Positions 21,219 to 32,252 of a stretch of 64,000 nucleotides of DNA are shown one piece after another. Origin of the DNA: Isoetes taiwanensis (Eukaryota > Streptophyta > Lycopodiopsida > Isoetales > Isoetaceae). The notes beneath the pieces were generated by a model that saw only the letters and a list, made by a program, of their open reading frames with translations, was not told where the DNA came from and ran no database searches. Numbering within the stretch: the first letter of the stretch is position 1; each line of letters begins with the position of its first letter. The DNA lies in NCBI GenBank assembly GCA_021234155.1, contig JAJEKV010000020.1, positions 14,753,268-14,817,267 of the forward strand, read 5' to 3'. The position numbers and the translations under genes were made by a program.

Positions 21219-21404
21219 CTCCGCAGTAGCTGTCTTCTGATCAAAGTCTCCAATTAAAAACATTGGCACCGCCAAAATAGTCACAAATGCAATTACAAGG
21301 AGGATCATAAATAACAGCTTCAGAGAGAAGTGCCACCAAACTATCCGCCTTTTTCCATCCATTTCCTTGATGGAGCCTTCTGTCAGAGGCACCGGAGCCA
21401 TCAT
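21219..21404 (-). pseudogene. GUX/PGSIP-like N-terminal membrane-anchor exon
   Basis: From ATG at 21404 (or the next codon, 21401) the minus strand reads MAPVPLTEGSIKEMDGKRR followed by a hydrophobic span of about 23 residues (LLFMILLVIAFVTILAVPMF), then GDFDQKTATAE and a donor GAG|GTGAAA. A short basic N-terminus before one membrane span fits a type II Golgi glycosyltransferase. The open frame extends upstream to 21524, so an earlier start is possible. Its link with the exon at 19800-20128 is inferred from strand, spacing and topology. Confidence 0.45.
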
Positions 21405-22560
21405 GCACGAATCCGAACACAGCCAAGCAAGAATCGGACTTTCAAGCTTTGTAAACAATACCTCTACTAAGTAAGCAGCTGTATTTGCTTCCATCCTAGC
21501 ATAAGGAAACTGCTGACTAGCCAATTAAGCTTCAGAATAGCGGATTATTGAAGAACTCAGAAAACCCAAGGTGTCTATCAACCAACTTCACGGCTTTTCA
21601 AAAGCTATGGCAATGAAAGCCTTCAATGGCATACGGGCACCCATTATGTATGTTGTAGCATGACGAGAATTAGTAATGCTGAATAGTACGCTTCAGAGCT
21701 TAAACCACTAGTACTAGTCCGGTGGAAGGATCGCGATACATAAACTGCATGGTTTCCTGTCCCCATAAAAAAACATCGTTGCTCTGTCCTCTAACCCTAA
21801 AATCCCTTCTTCCACTTCCACGAACCCTAAAGTAAAGGGTCTCCATACTGCATGTATTTTTGGGAGTAAAAGATAGATAGATAGATAGATAAAAGAGATA
21901 AGTTATTTGTGAAGGAATAAAAACCATTGTAAAACCATAGATAATATGCATGCACTCTAGATATACTGATTAGTATGCCTCGTGCAATACGCCCATGAAA
22001 TCATATGAAAACCATGCCAAAAAGCGTATAAAATAACAAAAAAAACCCATGTTATAATGCTAGATATAGAGCATACAATTGCCGTCATAGCTTTCTATCA
22101 GCTAGTCTCAGTTACAAACAGCTTGTTGCCCCCAACATAATTACTTCAACAACCAACTCCAAGGTTCCATCCATTAGTCTCTATCATATTATAATCTATG
22201 CCCTTAGATCAGCGATTGCATGTCTCATTATGTCTATGCTGGCAATGCTACCCATATGGCTCTCTTGGTAGAACAATATTAAAACAAGCAAGAAGAGTGT
22301 AGCTTAAACATATCTAACTAATTGTGCAGGTAGAGGACCTTATTTGGCCAATGAAGTGCAAGATAATAGGCATCTGATGAGCACAACCATAGCTACTATT
22401 AAAATTAACGGTAAGAAAATCACCTTCAAAGCAGGTGAATCCATCACTGGAAAGTCGCGATACAAGGCGAGCAGAAGCTGTGGCATTGTGCATATGCAAC
22501 AACGCAGAACACAGGCCGTGTAACGAGAACCTGCCCATTTGCTGGCCTCAAATTTTGCTT
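21405..22560. other. 5' flank and spacer
   Basis: Upstream region of the GUX-like gene. A GATA microsatellite of about 6 units lies near 21870-21895. 22314-22594 has overlapping minus-strand frames with no recognisable family. Confidence 0.4.
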
Positions 22561-22675
22561 CATATCTAACAGTGCTGAGAATATATGGATGCACAAATGA
22601 CGTGATCGACTTGCTAACCTCCCCCTTCAGATAGGCTTCAGATGGAAGATGGGAAGGCTAGATACTAAATCCCAG
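22561..22675. repeat. Dispersed repeat D, copy 2
   Basis: Second copy of the segment at 14472-14575, ending at the same CTAAATCCCAG. An R1 element begins immediately afterwards, so comparing the two D copies marks the R1 boundary. Confidence 0.85.
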
Positions 22676-22860
22676 AGCAGGCCTCTCTGGTTAGCCAGTT
22701 TCAAGAGTGGCTGCCCAACAACGAAAACGACCGAGAGTTTACAGCCAATAATGGGTTTTGAGCAGTCATAGGCATATTCCAAGCATATACTGGCATATAC
22801 CTATAATATGCCACAAACCCACATAAACAAGGGTTTGCCCCCTTAGGGGCAACCCAAAAA
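22676..22860 (-). repeat. R1 short interspersed element, full copy
   Basis: About 180 bp. On the minus strand it starts TTTTTGGGTTGCCCCTAAGG and ends CTGGCTAACCAGAGAGG. Both ends hold small inverted repeats: GGGTTGCCCC/GGGGGCAAACCC at one end and CTGGCTAACCAG at the other. The interior has phased ATATGC and TATATGC phrases. It matches 28746-28925 over its whole length. No target duplication or poly-A is clear, and the class is unknown. Confidence 0.8.
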
Positions 22861-22996
22861 TAGGTACAACCATGGCAGGTGAGCACCCCCTAAGAAATGT
22901 CCCTAAAAAGCAAAAAACACCCATTAGACGTTAGGAACCCTAAACAAATATATGAGAAAAAAGAAAACATCACCAAGAGGTGGAAAAAGAAAAAAT

Positions 22997-23121
22997 AGCA
23001 TCGGGTGGAAATCATCTAGCATCACCCAACGGGTGGAAATATATAGATAGCATCATCAAATGGATGAAAAACAATTAGCAATAGCCATCGGATGGAAACA
23101 AGCATCACACAATGGGTGATG
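22997..23121. repeat. Degenerate 25-30-bp tandem repeats
   Basis: Five variants of AGCATC...GGGTGGAAA in a row (22997, about 23018, 23049, 23075 and 23100). A GATGATT/TGATGA-rich tract follows to about 23290. Non-coding. Confidence 0.7.
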
Positions 23122-25485
23122 CTTTTTTTTTTGGGGGATGATTTTCTTGATGAATTATATGACAATTTTTTTGTGCCTATTTTAATGATTTTTGTGATGA
23201 TTCTACTGACGATCTTCATGATGATTGATATCTGATGACTTATATGATGAATATTCTGACAAATAATCTGACGATTTTTTTGATGCCAAATTGATGCAAA
23301 GCTGTCATCCTCTTGTAGTGAGCTATATGCATGCAAAGTGGAAGACATGAATGATCTTAAGAAGTATCACAAAGCTATTTCTATATATACCTTCAATCAC
23401 AGAGTGTTTAGGGGTCTCATACAAACACAATATGACTTTGTTATGCAAAAATCCCATAGTGGTAACCAACACATCAGAATGCAACCCTTAAGGGATTGTA
23501 ACCTCTTCAGTTTTATCCCCATATTCCCATAGGCATCCATCAATTCATATAGCACTAACACACACACTAAAAGAGCGGATCCATAATGGGTACTAACCTC
23601 ACCATGTTTTATCCCATATACTATAGACATCCGTTAAATCACATCAAAGGCAGATAAAGCGTTTTTAGCATCCACTAGAGACCAACTAATATGAGACACA
23701 CAAATAACACTAACAGTGCTCTATAGATCTTGCCTTTGTTTCATATCCTCGTGAGGACAAGGTCATACTTGGGTGTTTGATGAGGATTTGGTAGTTTATT
23801 GGAGGGTACTTTTGTTGATGGTCCATTGGAGCTCTATAGTCTATCAAGATCTGCATAGAATGTTTATACTAACTAGAAACGTGTGCCCCGTGATGCCGGG
23901 CATTAATCGTGGACGTGTAGAATGGATAAACATAATAGGATATGTAGGTGGAATAAAAAATAGTAAATGTACATGGATGTAATGGAGTGACAGGTGTGAA
24001 GGGTTTATGAATATCAAAATATGGGGTAGACAGAAAAGCACAATGTGGAATAGAATGGGTAGACATAATCGGATGCATAAAGTTTAGGATGCTTGTGATA
24101 ATTTAGGGTTTTTTGAAGATTATGTGGTCAATACAATTGCAATTGGATGTTGTCTATATGTCTGAGTGGAAGACGTGCGTGGGTAGTGTAGTGTAGTTTG
24201 TAGGGGTGTGTTTTGTGTGTGACTTAGTAGTATCTATCTAGGGTAATAGTAATGTGTGTATTTTTGCATAGCCATTGAGTGTGCATGCATTCGAGAGTCC
24301 AGTTAGCATTGTTCATGTTTAAAAGCATTGTATTTGATATAAAAATAATACTTGGGAACTCAACATTTTGGAATTGCTTCTGTCTTTGGAAGTTGCAGAT
24401 TTTCTTCATGCGATTTGATGACATGGTTGATACAAATTTTTGTCTTTCAATCATGCTACATCCTCTCAGTTCTTCAAAATTTATGATATGTGGGTCCCCA
24501 AACTCCTCTAAACTCCTAAACACACAGACCCTAAATTCATAAACCCTAAACCAATGCCAGCTATTAGTGCTTGTGCCTTGGTTTAAAAATGATCTCATAT
24601 AACCATTCATTATAGGGGTACATTTTTCAATAGTTTATAAAATAAAGATTCATAGATATTTCGGTGGTCTAATGAGTGCATATGTTAAGGTTGAGAATAG
24701 CAATTAAATATGTAAATGCTTTGTATCCCAAAAATGTCACATACAATAAACATAAGTGTCAGGAAAATATTACATGATCATTCAGCTTAAGAAAGCTTAA
24801 GAAAGAAAAACACGTTTGGGAGAGTTGAAGGCGTAAGAAAGACACCTATCTTGAATTGTGAGAGACACAATAGTATCGCATCTAAGACATTGTGTTATTA
24901 TCAAAGATGCAACAAAGACATCACATTTGCCGCATGGAATAAGTTACTATGACATGCATCAAATTTGAAAGAATTGATACCATGGGCTTCAAGTAAGGCA
25001 TGGCATTTGCTCATTCTTATGAATCATAAAATTGTAGGACATTCTATTCTGCAGCATGAACTTGCACTTGCATGTTTCATAAATTCCATAACCCTTAACA
25101 TCATGAATATTCTAACCCTTAATAGTACATGACCACTCTAGCCAATGCACTTATAAAAATGTATTATTAAAGTTAAAAGGTGTCTTATATGCCAATAGCA
25201 CCTTAGGTTGCACTTATTTATCAATTAATTCCTTTTGTTTGGAAAACCCAACATCCACCAACCCAACAACACTATAATGCTTATACCTCGGAAGAAAATC
25301 TCTCCGTTTGACTTTTATTCAAGAGTTTTCCTTGCTCCAAACAATATTAATTATCTATATCATTCACTTACATGGCAATTATCCTGAATCACCAAGAGTT
25401 AAATTATTTTGAGATTTTAAAACAGCCATCCAATCCTACACATTATATTAACCATAACTCCATCTTTTCGCATCTTCACTTCAGT
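23122..25485. other. Non-coding spacer
   Basis: After the TGATGA-rich tract (to about 23290) no coding region, RNA gene or element ends can be supported. 23870-24240 is G/T-rich on the plus strand with GTGTAG phrases. Minus-strand frames at 24224-24610 look like chance. Confidence 0.4.
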
Positions 25486-25668
25486 TCACTGAGGAGGGCA
25501 CTTACTATCATTCACTAATCTGATGGCTTCATATGTGTTAAATCCATTCAGCTCAAAATACTCTGGTGTATCCTTATCAATGGAGCTTGTTCCACTGGTG
25601 CTAGAGCATGGGATGCTTCTTGGAGTTCTTTCTCCATTGTCATCAACAACCCAGCTTATCTGAATGAT
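25486..25668 (-). CDS. Terminal exon of an unidentified gene
   Basis: After a TTGTTTCAG acceptor (AG at 25670-25669) the minus strand reads IIQISWVVDDNGERTPRSIP, then CSSTSGTSS, DKDTPEYFELNGFNTYEAIR, and ends LVNDSKCPPQ with a stop at 25488-25486. It is hydrophilic and Ser/Asp-rich in the middle. The acceptor and clean frame support a real exon. No family is recognised. The exon at 26319-26464 does not join it in phase, so at least one exon between them is missing or damaged. Confidence 0.42.
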   Translation of the reverse strand: MIQISWVVDDNGERTPRSIPCSSTSGTSSIDKDTPEYFELNGFNTYEAIRLVNDSKCPPQ

Positions 25669-26318
25669 CTGAAACAAATAAATGGCAAAACTGCACAAAT
25701 TAGTACTGAAACAATACAAGATAAATATATTAAGAGAATTACGTAAAGGTACTTTATAGCTATATGAACATTTGTCGTATTCAGTTTAAATCTTTCTAGA
25801 TCACAAGCTGCATTTATCTTTATGCTACAATAGACTAACCACGATAAGCGTCCCGATTTGCTTGCTGGTTTCTGTACATGCACATGCAGAATTGTAAATT
25901 CAACAATTATAAAAAATGTAGTGTAAATATTAGTAAAGTATATGGAACTACTGGAAAGCTTTAGCATTAACCTATTGGGAATCGAGCTAAGAACTTTTAT
26001 CTTGAATATCTCAAAGAGTATAGGAAAACAAATAGAAGCCTCAAGGATATTAAACTCCTAAACATTAAGTTTAGTTGTAATCTCAAACTGCACGTTTTGT
26101 TAAATGCATAAAAAAGATTCATTGATAACTATCAACATCTGTGATTCCCAACACAGGAACAGGAACAATACTATCAACATCTGTGATTCCCAATACAGCT
26201 GGAAAAGTCTAACCTTGAAAAGTGGATGCAATGCTAATACTATAACCATGTCATGGGATAGGCTAAAGTTGGCCAGAGCTACTACGTTGAAAGATGAAAG
26301 CCATTTATGAAAGAATAC

Positions 26319-26464
26319 CTATATCCAGAACGTCCATGCCATCGAATGCTTCCAGTTTTTTATTGCAACAGCCATAGAAGAAGAGAATTCCATTCTGGCC
26401 AACACAGAGATACGTGGAGCTAACTCGCTCCCCGTGGTTTGAGACCTCACCCAAAACTTGGTTT
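26319..26464 (-). CDS. Internal exon of an unidentified gene
   Basis: A minus-strand segment between an ATCATAG acceptor and a GATATAG|GTATTC donor. It encodes NQVLGEVSNHGERVSSTYLC, then VGQNGILFFYGCCNKKLEAF and DGMDVLDI without stops. The YLCVGQNGILFFYG phrase looks like a folded globular domain. Function is not recognised. It probably belongs with 25486-25668, 27715-27768 and 27858-27964. Confidence 0.42.
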
Positions 26465-26586
26465 CTATGATTACAAAATAGAAATATGTTTAAGAGAAAA
26501 CTTTGGAAACATAAATGGGAAATTGGATTTGTAAGCTTAACAGGTTGGAATCATCATTGATATACCTAAGTCAAGGTAGTGGAAAT

Positions 26587-27505
26587 CATTGAAGTGCTGG
26601 CGATTGTCTGTGAAACCACGAAACACAAAAGATATTTGTTAAGACCATTCCAGAATTCATCATTATCAACTGTCAAAAGAGCCAAATGACATTCTAGATG
26701 CATGAACACCAAATGCGGATAATTTTTAACTGCAATAAGAAGAGTGAAGTTGGATTGTGGGACAAACTGATCAGATGGTGACTTGTAAACTGAGAATATA
26801 TCAGCAAAGCGAATGACAAAAATAGCACGTTACAATTTTCAAAGGAAGCCGAAAAGGAATGAGTACAGATTACACCCTCACAACATATTTCATTTCATCT
26901 CCCCTCTTCTTTACTTGCACCTGCCATTACATTGCATTTGTCAAAATCATATGCTGAACAAAATGAGAGAAAGTTGAACCATCACCTATGTGCTATTTTC
27001 AACACAATACCAGCTATTATAAGTCCACCATTGAAGTGTTGGCGACTGTCCATGAAACCACCAAACACACAAGATATTTGTCAAAACCATTCTAGAATTC
27101 ATTATTATCAACTATCAAAAGAGCCAGATGACATTTTGGATGTTTAGCAAGCACCTGCGTGAATACCAAATGTGAATTATTTTTAACCTCCAATAAGAAG
27201 AGTGAAGCTGCGTTCTTAAATATTAATATCCCGTGCGACAAACTGATCAAATGGTGATTTGAAAGCTGAGAATATATCAGCAAAGCCAATGACAAAAATA
27301 GCACGTTACAATTTTCAAAGGAAGCAGTAAAGGGATGAGTACAGATTATACCCTCACAACATATTTCATTTCATCTTCCCTCTTCCTTACTTGCACATGC
27401 CATTACATTGCACTTGTCAAAATCATATGCTGAAACAAAATGAGAGAAAGTTGCACCATCACTTGTGTGCTATTTTCAACACAATACCAGCTATTATAAG
27501 TCCAC
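26587..27505. repeat. 442-bp tandem duplication inside the minus-strand gene
   Basis: CATTGAAGTGCTGGCGATTG at 26587 returns as CATTGAAGTGTTGGCGACTG at 27029. The copies run in parallel to about 27028 and 27505 at roughly 88-90 percent identity, with a few indels (for example an insertion at 27148 and one at 27213-27230). The duplicated block is intronic by position. Confidence 0.88.
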
Positions 27506-27714
27506 TGCAGATATTTAAAAATAATGCTAATAGATAAATATGTTTTTGTTAAAGACCTATAACTTGTCTACCATCTTCCAGATTGACATTGTTTTTGCCA
27601 TGGGATACAAAAATCAAGATCCGAGTGAGTGCAATAGATCTTCAAGCATACAGTGTGTTCTGATATGAAGAACCCAACTTCTTAAACACTGAAGTCTTGG
27701 TCAGCAAACATTAC

Positions 27715-27768
27715 CATCACCACCGTATTCAAAAAGGACTTTTTCGCCAGCTCTTCAATGCCATCCGC
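27715..27768 (-). CDS. Small exon-like segment
   Basis: 54 bp between a TCTCTGCAG acceptor and a GTGATG|GTAATG donor, encoding ADGIEELAKKSFLNTVVM. It is in phase 0, whereas the neighbouring segment at 27858-27964 ends in phase 2. Either one boundary is wrong or an indel has broken the gene. Confidence 0.33.
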
Positions 27769-27857
27769 CTGCAGAGAAATCTCATCATTCACATCAGATC
27801 AATTTAGCAAAGCCCACTGTGGCTGCATCGATCTTGATTCAAATTGATGGCACTTAC

Positions 27858-27964
27858 AATTCAGAATATTCGTCCAAGCTTGGGTTTAATGCCTTTATAG
27901 CTATTTCCAGAAGGAACACCACTGGAACTGCTCCATTAACTTCGTCTTCAGCTTCTTCCAGCAT
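27858..27964 (-). CDS. Possible first coding exon of the unidentified gene
   Basis: From ATG at 27964 the minus strand reads MLEEAEDEVNGAVPVVFLLE, then IAIKALNPSLDEYSE, and reaches a strong donor ATT|GTAAGT (GT at 27857-27856). The open frame continues upstream (GQSALCWAST), so the start is uncertain. It looks like an amphipathic helical segment. No family is recognised. Confidence 0.38.
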
Positions 27965-28745
27965 CGTGGATGCCCAACATAATGCAGACTGCCCTTCTTA
28001 GCAGACCATATCATAACTTAAACAAAGAGAAGAATAGAGTAGCAGAGGGTACCTTCGTTAATGGAGGTTGCCTTCGTAACAGAGGTTGCCGACACATCAA
28101 AAGCAACTTCGGCTTCTTAAATGGATTGCCAGATAAAGGTCAGCGCCTTGGATTAGTGATAAGTCTGCCATCGCCAAGCTTATGCTGCCACTAACCAATG
28201 TTCCATTGATGCCACAAAAATCAGTATAAACACCATGGTAAGAAAGATCTCTCAGTCAGGCAAGGCACCTTAGCATGGTACGGTATGCAAACATCCATTC
28301 CCGCAAGTTAGGATGCTACCACAACCTATGATCTATTCGTAGAAAATCCAAGGTTGTAGGCCGGAAACGGAGGCCGAAGAGAAAACATTTTGAGCCTGAA
28401 AGAAGATTCGAAATTGGTATGGAATACCGCCTGCGTCCTGCAAGAGGGGAAGGGAACGCCGCATGCGTCTGCACAGCGGCGTTCCAGGCACAAATATCAA
28501 TGCCATCCCATTTTAATAAAGAAGATATCAATCAAAAACTAAATTCCAACAAATATCAATGCCATCCCTCCTTCCCTAATCCTTAATGTGTTTTTATTTC
28601 TTGTCATGTTGGCCCATATCTGGCACAATAATAGGGGGTTTCAAGGGGATTTGATATGGATGTAAAAATAACATAGACCATGTCCCTAAAACAATTGAAT
28701 GGGTTGTATCTTGCCATCCAAGCTGCTGCTGCCCACAGAAAAAAC
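27965..28745. other. 5' flank of the unidentified minus-strand gene
   Basis: Probably UTR or promoter of the gene to its left. 28430-28500 is locally GC-rich (GGGGAAGGGAACGCCGCATG and GCGGCGTTCC). A 71-codon minus-strand frame (28316-28531) has no recognisable motif. Confidence 0.35.
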
Positions 28746-28925
28746 ATTTTTGGGTTGCCCCTAGGGGGGCAAACCCTTGTTTATGTGGGCTTTTGGCATA
28801 TCCTAGGTATATGCTAGAATATCTCTAGGATATGCTGGTGACTGCTAAAAACTTATGATTGGCTGTAAATGCTCGGTCACTTCTGTTGGTGGGCAGCCGC
28901 TCTCGAAACCGGCTAACCGGAGAGG
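28746..28925 (+). repeat. R1 short interspersed element, second full copy
   Basis: Starts TTTTTGGGTTGCCCCTAGGG and ends CCGGCTAACCGGAGAGG. It is inverted relative to 22676-22860. Its right end lies exactly where the carboxypeptidase-like exon begins (GGACCAGGATGC), replacing the codons expected before the G-P-G-C-S-S motif. Confidence 0.8.
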
Positions 28926-30060
28926 ACCAGGATGCTCATCAGTGGGCACAGGAGGATTTACAGAGCTTGGCCCCTTTTATCCAGATAGCACCGGCACTGG
29001 ATTGATCCGAAATTCTCATTCGTGGAATAGAGGTCAGGAAACTTTATGTTTATTTAATCGAAGCCTCTAAAATATTCTTTAAATTCATTTGCTTATGGAA
29101 TGTGGATCTTCTTCAGCATCCAACACCACTTCAGATTCTTATGATGATAAACGAACAGGTTAGAATTTCTGGCTAGACATGTCACTTATTTTTGTTTCTA
29201 TTTGTAGATACACAAGTATGTTCTCTCGTTTTATGCAAAAGAGATACTTTGACGCTTCCTTGTCGCTTGGTTCAAAATGTTTCCAGAGTATAAAGATAGA
29301 GATTTCTATATGTCCGGAGAAAGCTATGCAGTATGATAAGTCTGCAAACGTGTGTTTTATAATGGAAAAAAGGACGTTAACATACCATGTACTTGTAGGG
29401 CATTATATTCCCCAGCTTGCAAGTGCGATTCTAAAATATTCTAGTATTCCTGGGCACTATAAATTTAAGTTGAAGGGTATAGTGGTAAGTGATATTTGCA
29501 GAGATTACTATTACATCATATTTACATTTGTCACATCGTGGTTTGCTTCATGACTTCAATATTTTTTTCGTTCCGATGGGTAATCCTTCATTAAATGCTT
29601 TTGAATTGATAATAAGGCAACTTACATTCACCTCTGGATACATGGTCTGATCTACGATCGGACATATGAAGGGTTGTTGAAGTCGTGTGAGCCATGTCTT
29701 CCATAGACTGCAAATTATATGTGCATCGTGCCCAAGACAAGGTTGGAGATTACATAAACAGCTATGATGTCTTGGCAGATGTGTGTGTTGAACCTCAAAA
29801 CCAATATCATCAAATTATCTTGATGAAGACCGTAAGGAAACTTTTTGTTGTTTTTCTTTTTTCACCTCTTCTTTAATTAATAGTTTTTTTGTCTTTGTTA
29901 AAAAGAAATGGGATGAGGTTCAAAGCGGATGCTTGCATATTTAGAGATGCACATATATCACAACCTTCACGAAAAAAGCTTTGCATACTAATACAACAGG
30001 GGTTGCCTTATCCTTGGAAAACTTGTGACAAAACCCTCATTCGAGCATAGGAAAATTAAT
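28921..30060 (+). pseudogene. Serine carboxypeptidase-like (SCPL) gene, frameshifted
   Basis: SCPL proteins are secreted or vacuolar alpha/beta-hydrolases acting as peptidases or acyltransferases. Pieces in order: GPGCSSVGTGGFTELGPFYP (28925-28985), RNSHSWNR and a donor; SASNTTSDSYDDKRT (29117-29160) and a donor; after a TTTGTAG acceptor, RFLVAWFKMFPEYKDRDFYM and the catalytic-serine box SGESYA (29313-29330); after CTTGTAG, GHYIPQLASAILKYSSIPGH then KFKLKGIV and a GTAAGT donor at 29485; GNPSLNAFE, then DNKATYIHLWIHGLIYDRTY and EGLLKSCE; KVGDYINSYDVLADVC; and KALHTNTTG with LPYPWKTCDKTL near 30000. Defects: an in-frame TGA before RFLVAW, a lost donor G after SYAG, and shifts near 29608, 29690 and 30000 (a G run). 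The N-terminus and the Asp/His catalytic region are absent. Single-base shifts at homopolymers could be sequence error. Confidence 0.85.
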
Positions 30061-32170
30061 CTATTGAGATGGTAACAAGACATTTAAGAATAAGCTGTAA
30101 TGTTATATTCATATATGTAACCGACAAAGCCACTTGAGGTAGTAAGCAACCAAGCATTACTAGCGGCGGCCAGAATGGTTTGGCCATCGGGCTTCTAAGT
30201 GGAGGGAAAAATGTTTACGATGAGCCGGTGATTGATAAATCTAACAAAATCGTCAAAAAGGTACTTTTATCTAATGTCATTGGAGATGCTATTGCTTCCG
30301 AAAGTAACATATGTCCTTTCGGGTTGGGAAAGAATGGTGCTTTCTGATTTTATTTCTTGGTCCCTCTAATCTTCTAGAAACTCAAAAGACCTTTTCACGG
30401 TCTCCAAGAAGCTCATTGTGTCCCCATTGTCAAGACATTAGTTTTCAACAAAGTACCAGAAAAGGTATGGGAATGTCAAATTTCTTGTTTAACATAATTA
30501 TACTCATTGTAAAACCAATGTCTGTCCTCTATTTGCAAAGTACTTCTAACTACTTCCACGATCATTGTCGCTTTTGTCAAACTCCCAACCTTTTCTGCCG
30601 TGCTTCAATGCGTAGAATCTCAGCTGTTGGTAAAGGGTTTTTCATGCCATATAAATTGTTCCCGAACTAAGTTTCTTATGGGCCTCCTTCTATAAGCATA
30701 TTTGTAAACAAAAACTCGTCTATGACACATGGCAAATATTTCTCATTTGTTATATTATGTCCTACTGAATAAGTGACCATAGGATCTCATAATTTGCACA
30801 ATGCTCTCTCGCTTAAGTCAAAGCAGTCCACACACTAGTCCATGTGGTCGTTTTGTTGTAATAGGAATTTATTTTTGCTTTTTCCACGTGTTAAGTCCCC
30901 GGATTGATAGTATTGAAAAGAACGGAGATTCAAGCGGATCATTTTGCAACACCTATCTCGCCACGAGACTTTAAAGTTGCATTTGGCTTCATTAAGGACT
31001 TGTTACTGAAGAAGATCAAAAGCCAATCTTGTTTTGAATTTTTCTCTAACCTCCGGGAAAGAGCGGGCTCATCTTCCGATCGATGATGATGAAAACCCTC
31101 TCCTCACTTGATGGTTTTCTCGTTTAGGTTTAGTCTTTGTAAAAAAACTGTTTCCAACAGAAACTATGAAATTGCCCTTTTGAGATATCTCGTAAAAATA
31201 TGGAAAATTGGTTACAAAATTAAATACAGAAATGGAAATGCTATAGTGCAAGCAATGTTAAAATAATGTGTATTCAGATTCTAGGTAAATCATGGAGGAA
31301 GGGGTGCATAAGTTGGCTTGCAAGACTTGGTACACCTCGAGACTAATCTATTATGGAAATTACATAGAACCCAAAGGATAGGATCTGGCTACAGTACAAA
31401 ATTAGAACTTAGAATGGTATGGGGGCACATGATTTTTTAACCAAAGGCTAGATTAGCCTTCCAACTGATTAACTGCTGATACCTATTTTATTGTACTCTG
31501 CCTATAACTTTCTTCCTTAAAGTTACACATATTCCTGCCCCAAAACACAGCATTACCTAATAATAAGGCCATTCAATCCATGAACTTAGACAACATAATT
31601 GAATTGAATGAAGACATGAAATTTTTCTCTGCAAGCCTTTGGAACGGTTTATGGCCGCCAAGATTGCTGATATAAATGGGAACATTATGAGCAAATGTCA
31701 AGGAGAAATACTTTTGCTACACATATGCTCCACATAAGCATTTGAAATGATTAGTTCAAATTACAACATTTCACAACTAGCTTGTTATGTGCAAGAAAAA
31801 TGCTTGTTTTAACAAGCATCAGCTAATAGATGGACGATGTGCTAGCTCAGGGTTCTTCATAATGGGCTATACAATAATGGCTCTTAAGCAGAGTATCTTG
31901 TTATAGGCCCACATCCAAGATGATTAGAAGCTTAGAGTGCAATTGTTATGACCCCTTGAAGAGGCCAAGTCTGGCTACCACCAACGAAATCATCATTCTT
32001 GCTTCTCGTCTTTCGATATGTTCAAGGTTTGAATGGAACCAATGGATTGTGTTTCTTTTTCCTATTTGCAACATTCAATTTGTGAGTTATTAGCGTATTT
32101 GAATGCCTTGCCTTATGAATTATGAATTGGGCATGGAAATAGCATTCCACTGATATGTTTGAGTCCAGTA
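30061..32170. other. Spacer with one coding-like relic
   Basis: At 30165-30345 an open plus-strand stretch reads GGQNGLAIGLLSGGKNVYDE, then PVIDKSNKIVKK and ICPFGLGKNG. It is unassigned and may be a relic of a retroelement or gene. The Asp and His regions expected for the carboxypeptidase were not found here. The rest is AT-rich and shows nothing recognisable. Confidence 0.35.
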
Positions 32171-32252
32171 TTTTGGGTTGCCCCTAAGGGGAAAACCCTC
32201 ATCCATGTGGGTTTGTGGCATATTCCAAGTATATGTCAGTATATGCTCGAAA
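32171..32252 (+). repeat. R1 element, partial copy
   Basis: Carries the R1 start (TTTTGGGTTGCCCCTAAGGG) through TATATGTCAGTATATGCTCG, then passes directly into R2 sequence. The R1 right half is missing. Confidence 0.72.

Noticed and set aside
22997-23121. CRISPR-like array
   Set aside because: Repeats are degenerate and contiguous without unique spacers, and the DNA is plant nuclear.
31921-31980. Far end of the Ty3/gypsy 3' LTR at TGTTATGACCCC...GGCC
   Set aside because: Only a loose likeness to TGTGACAAGCCTGGCC, with no continuing match to the 5' LTR remnant.
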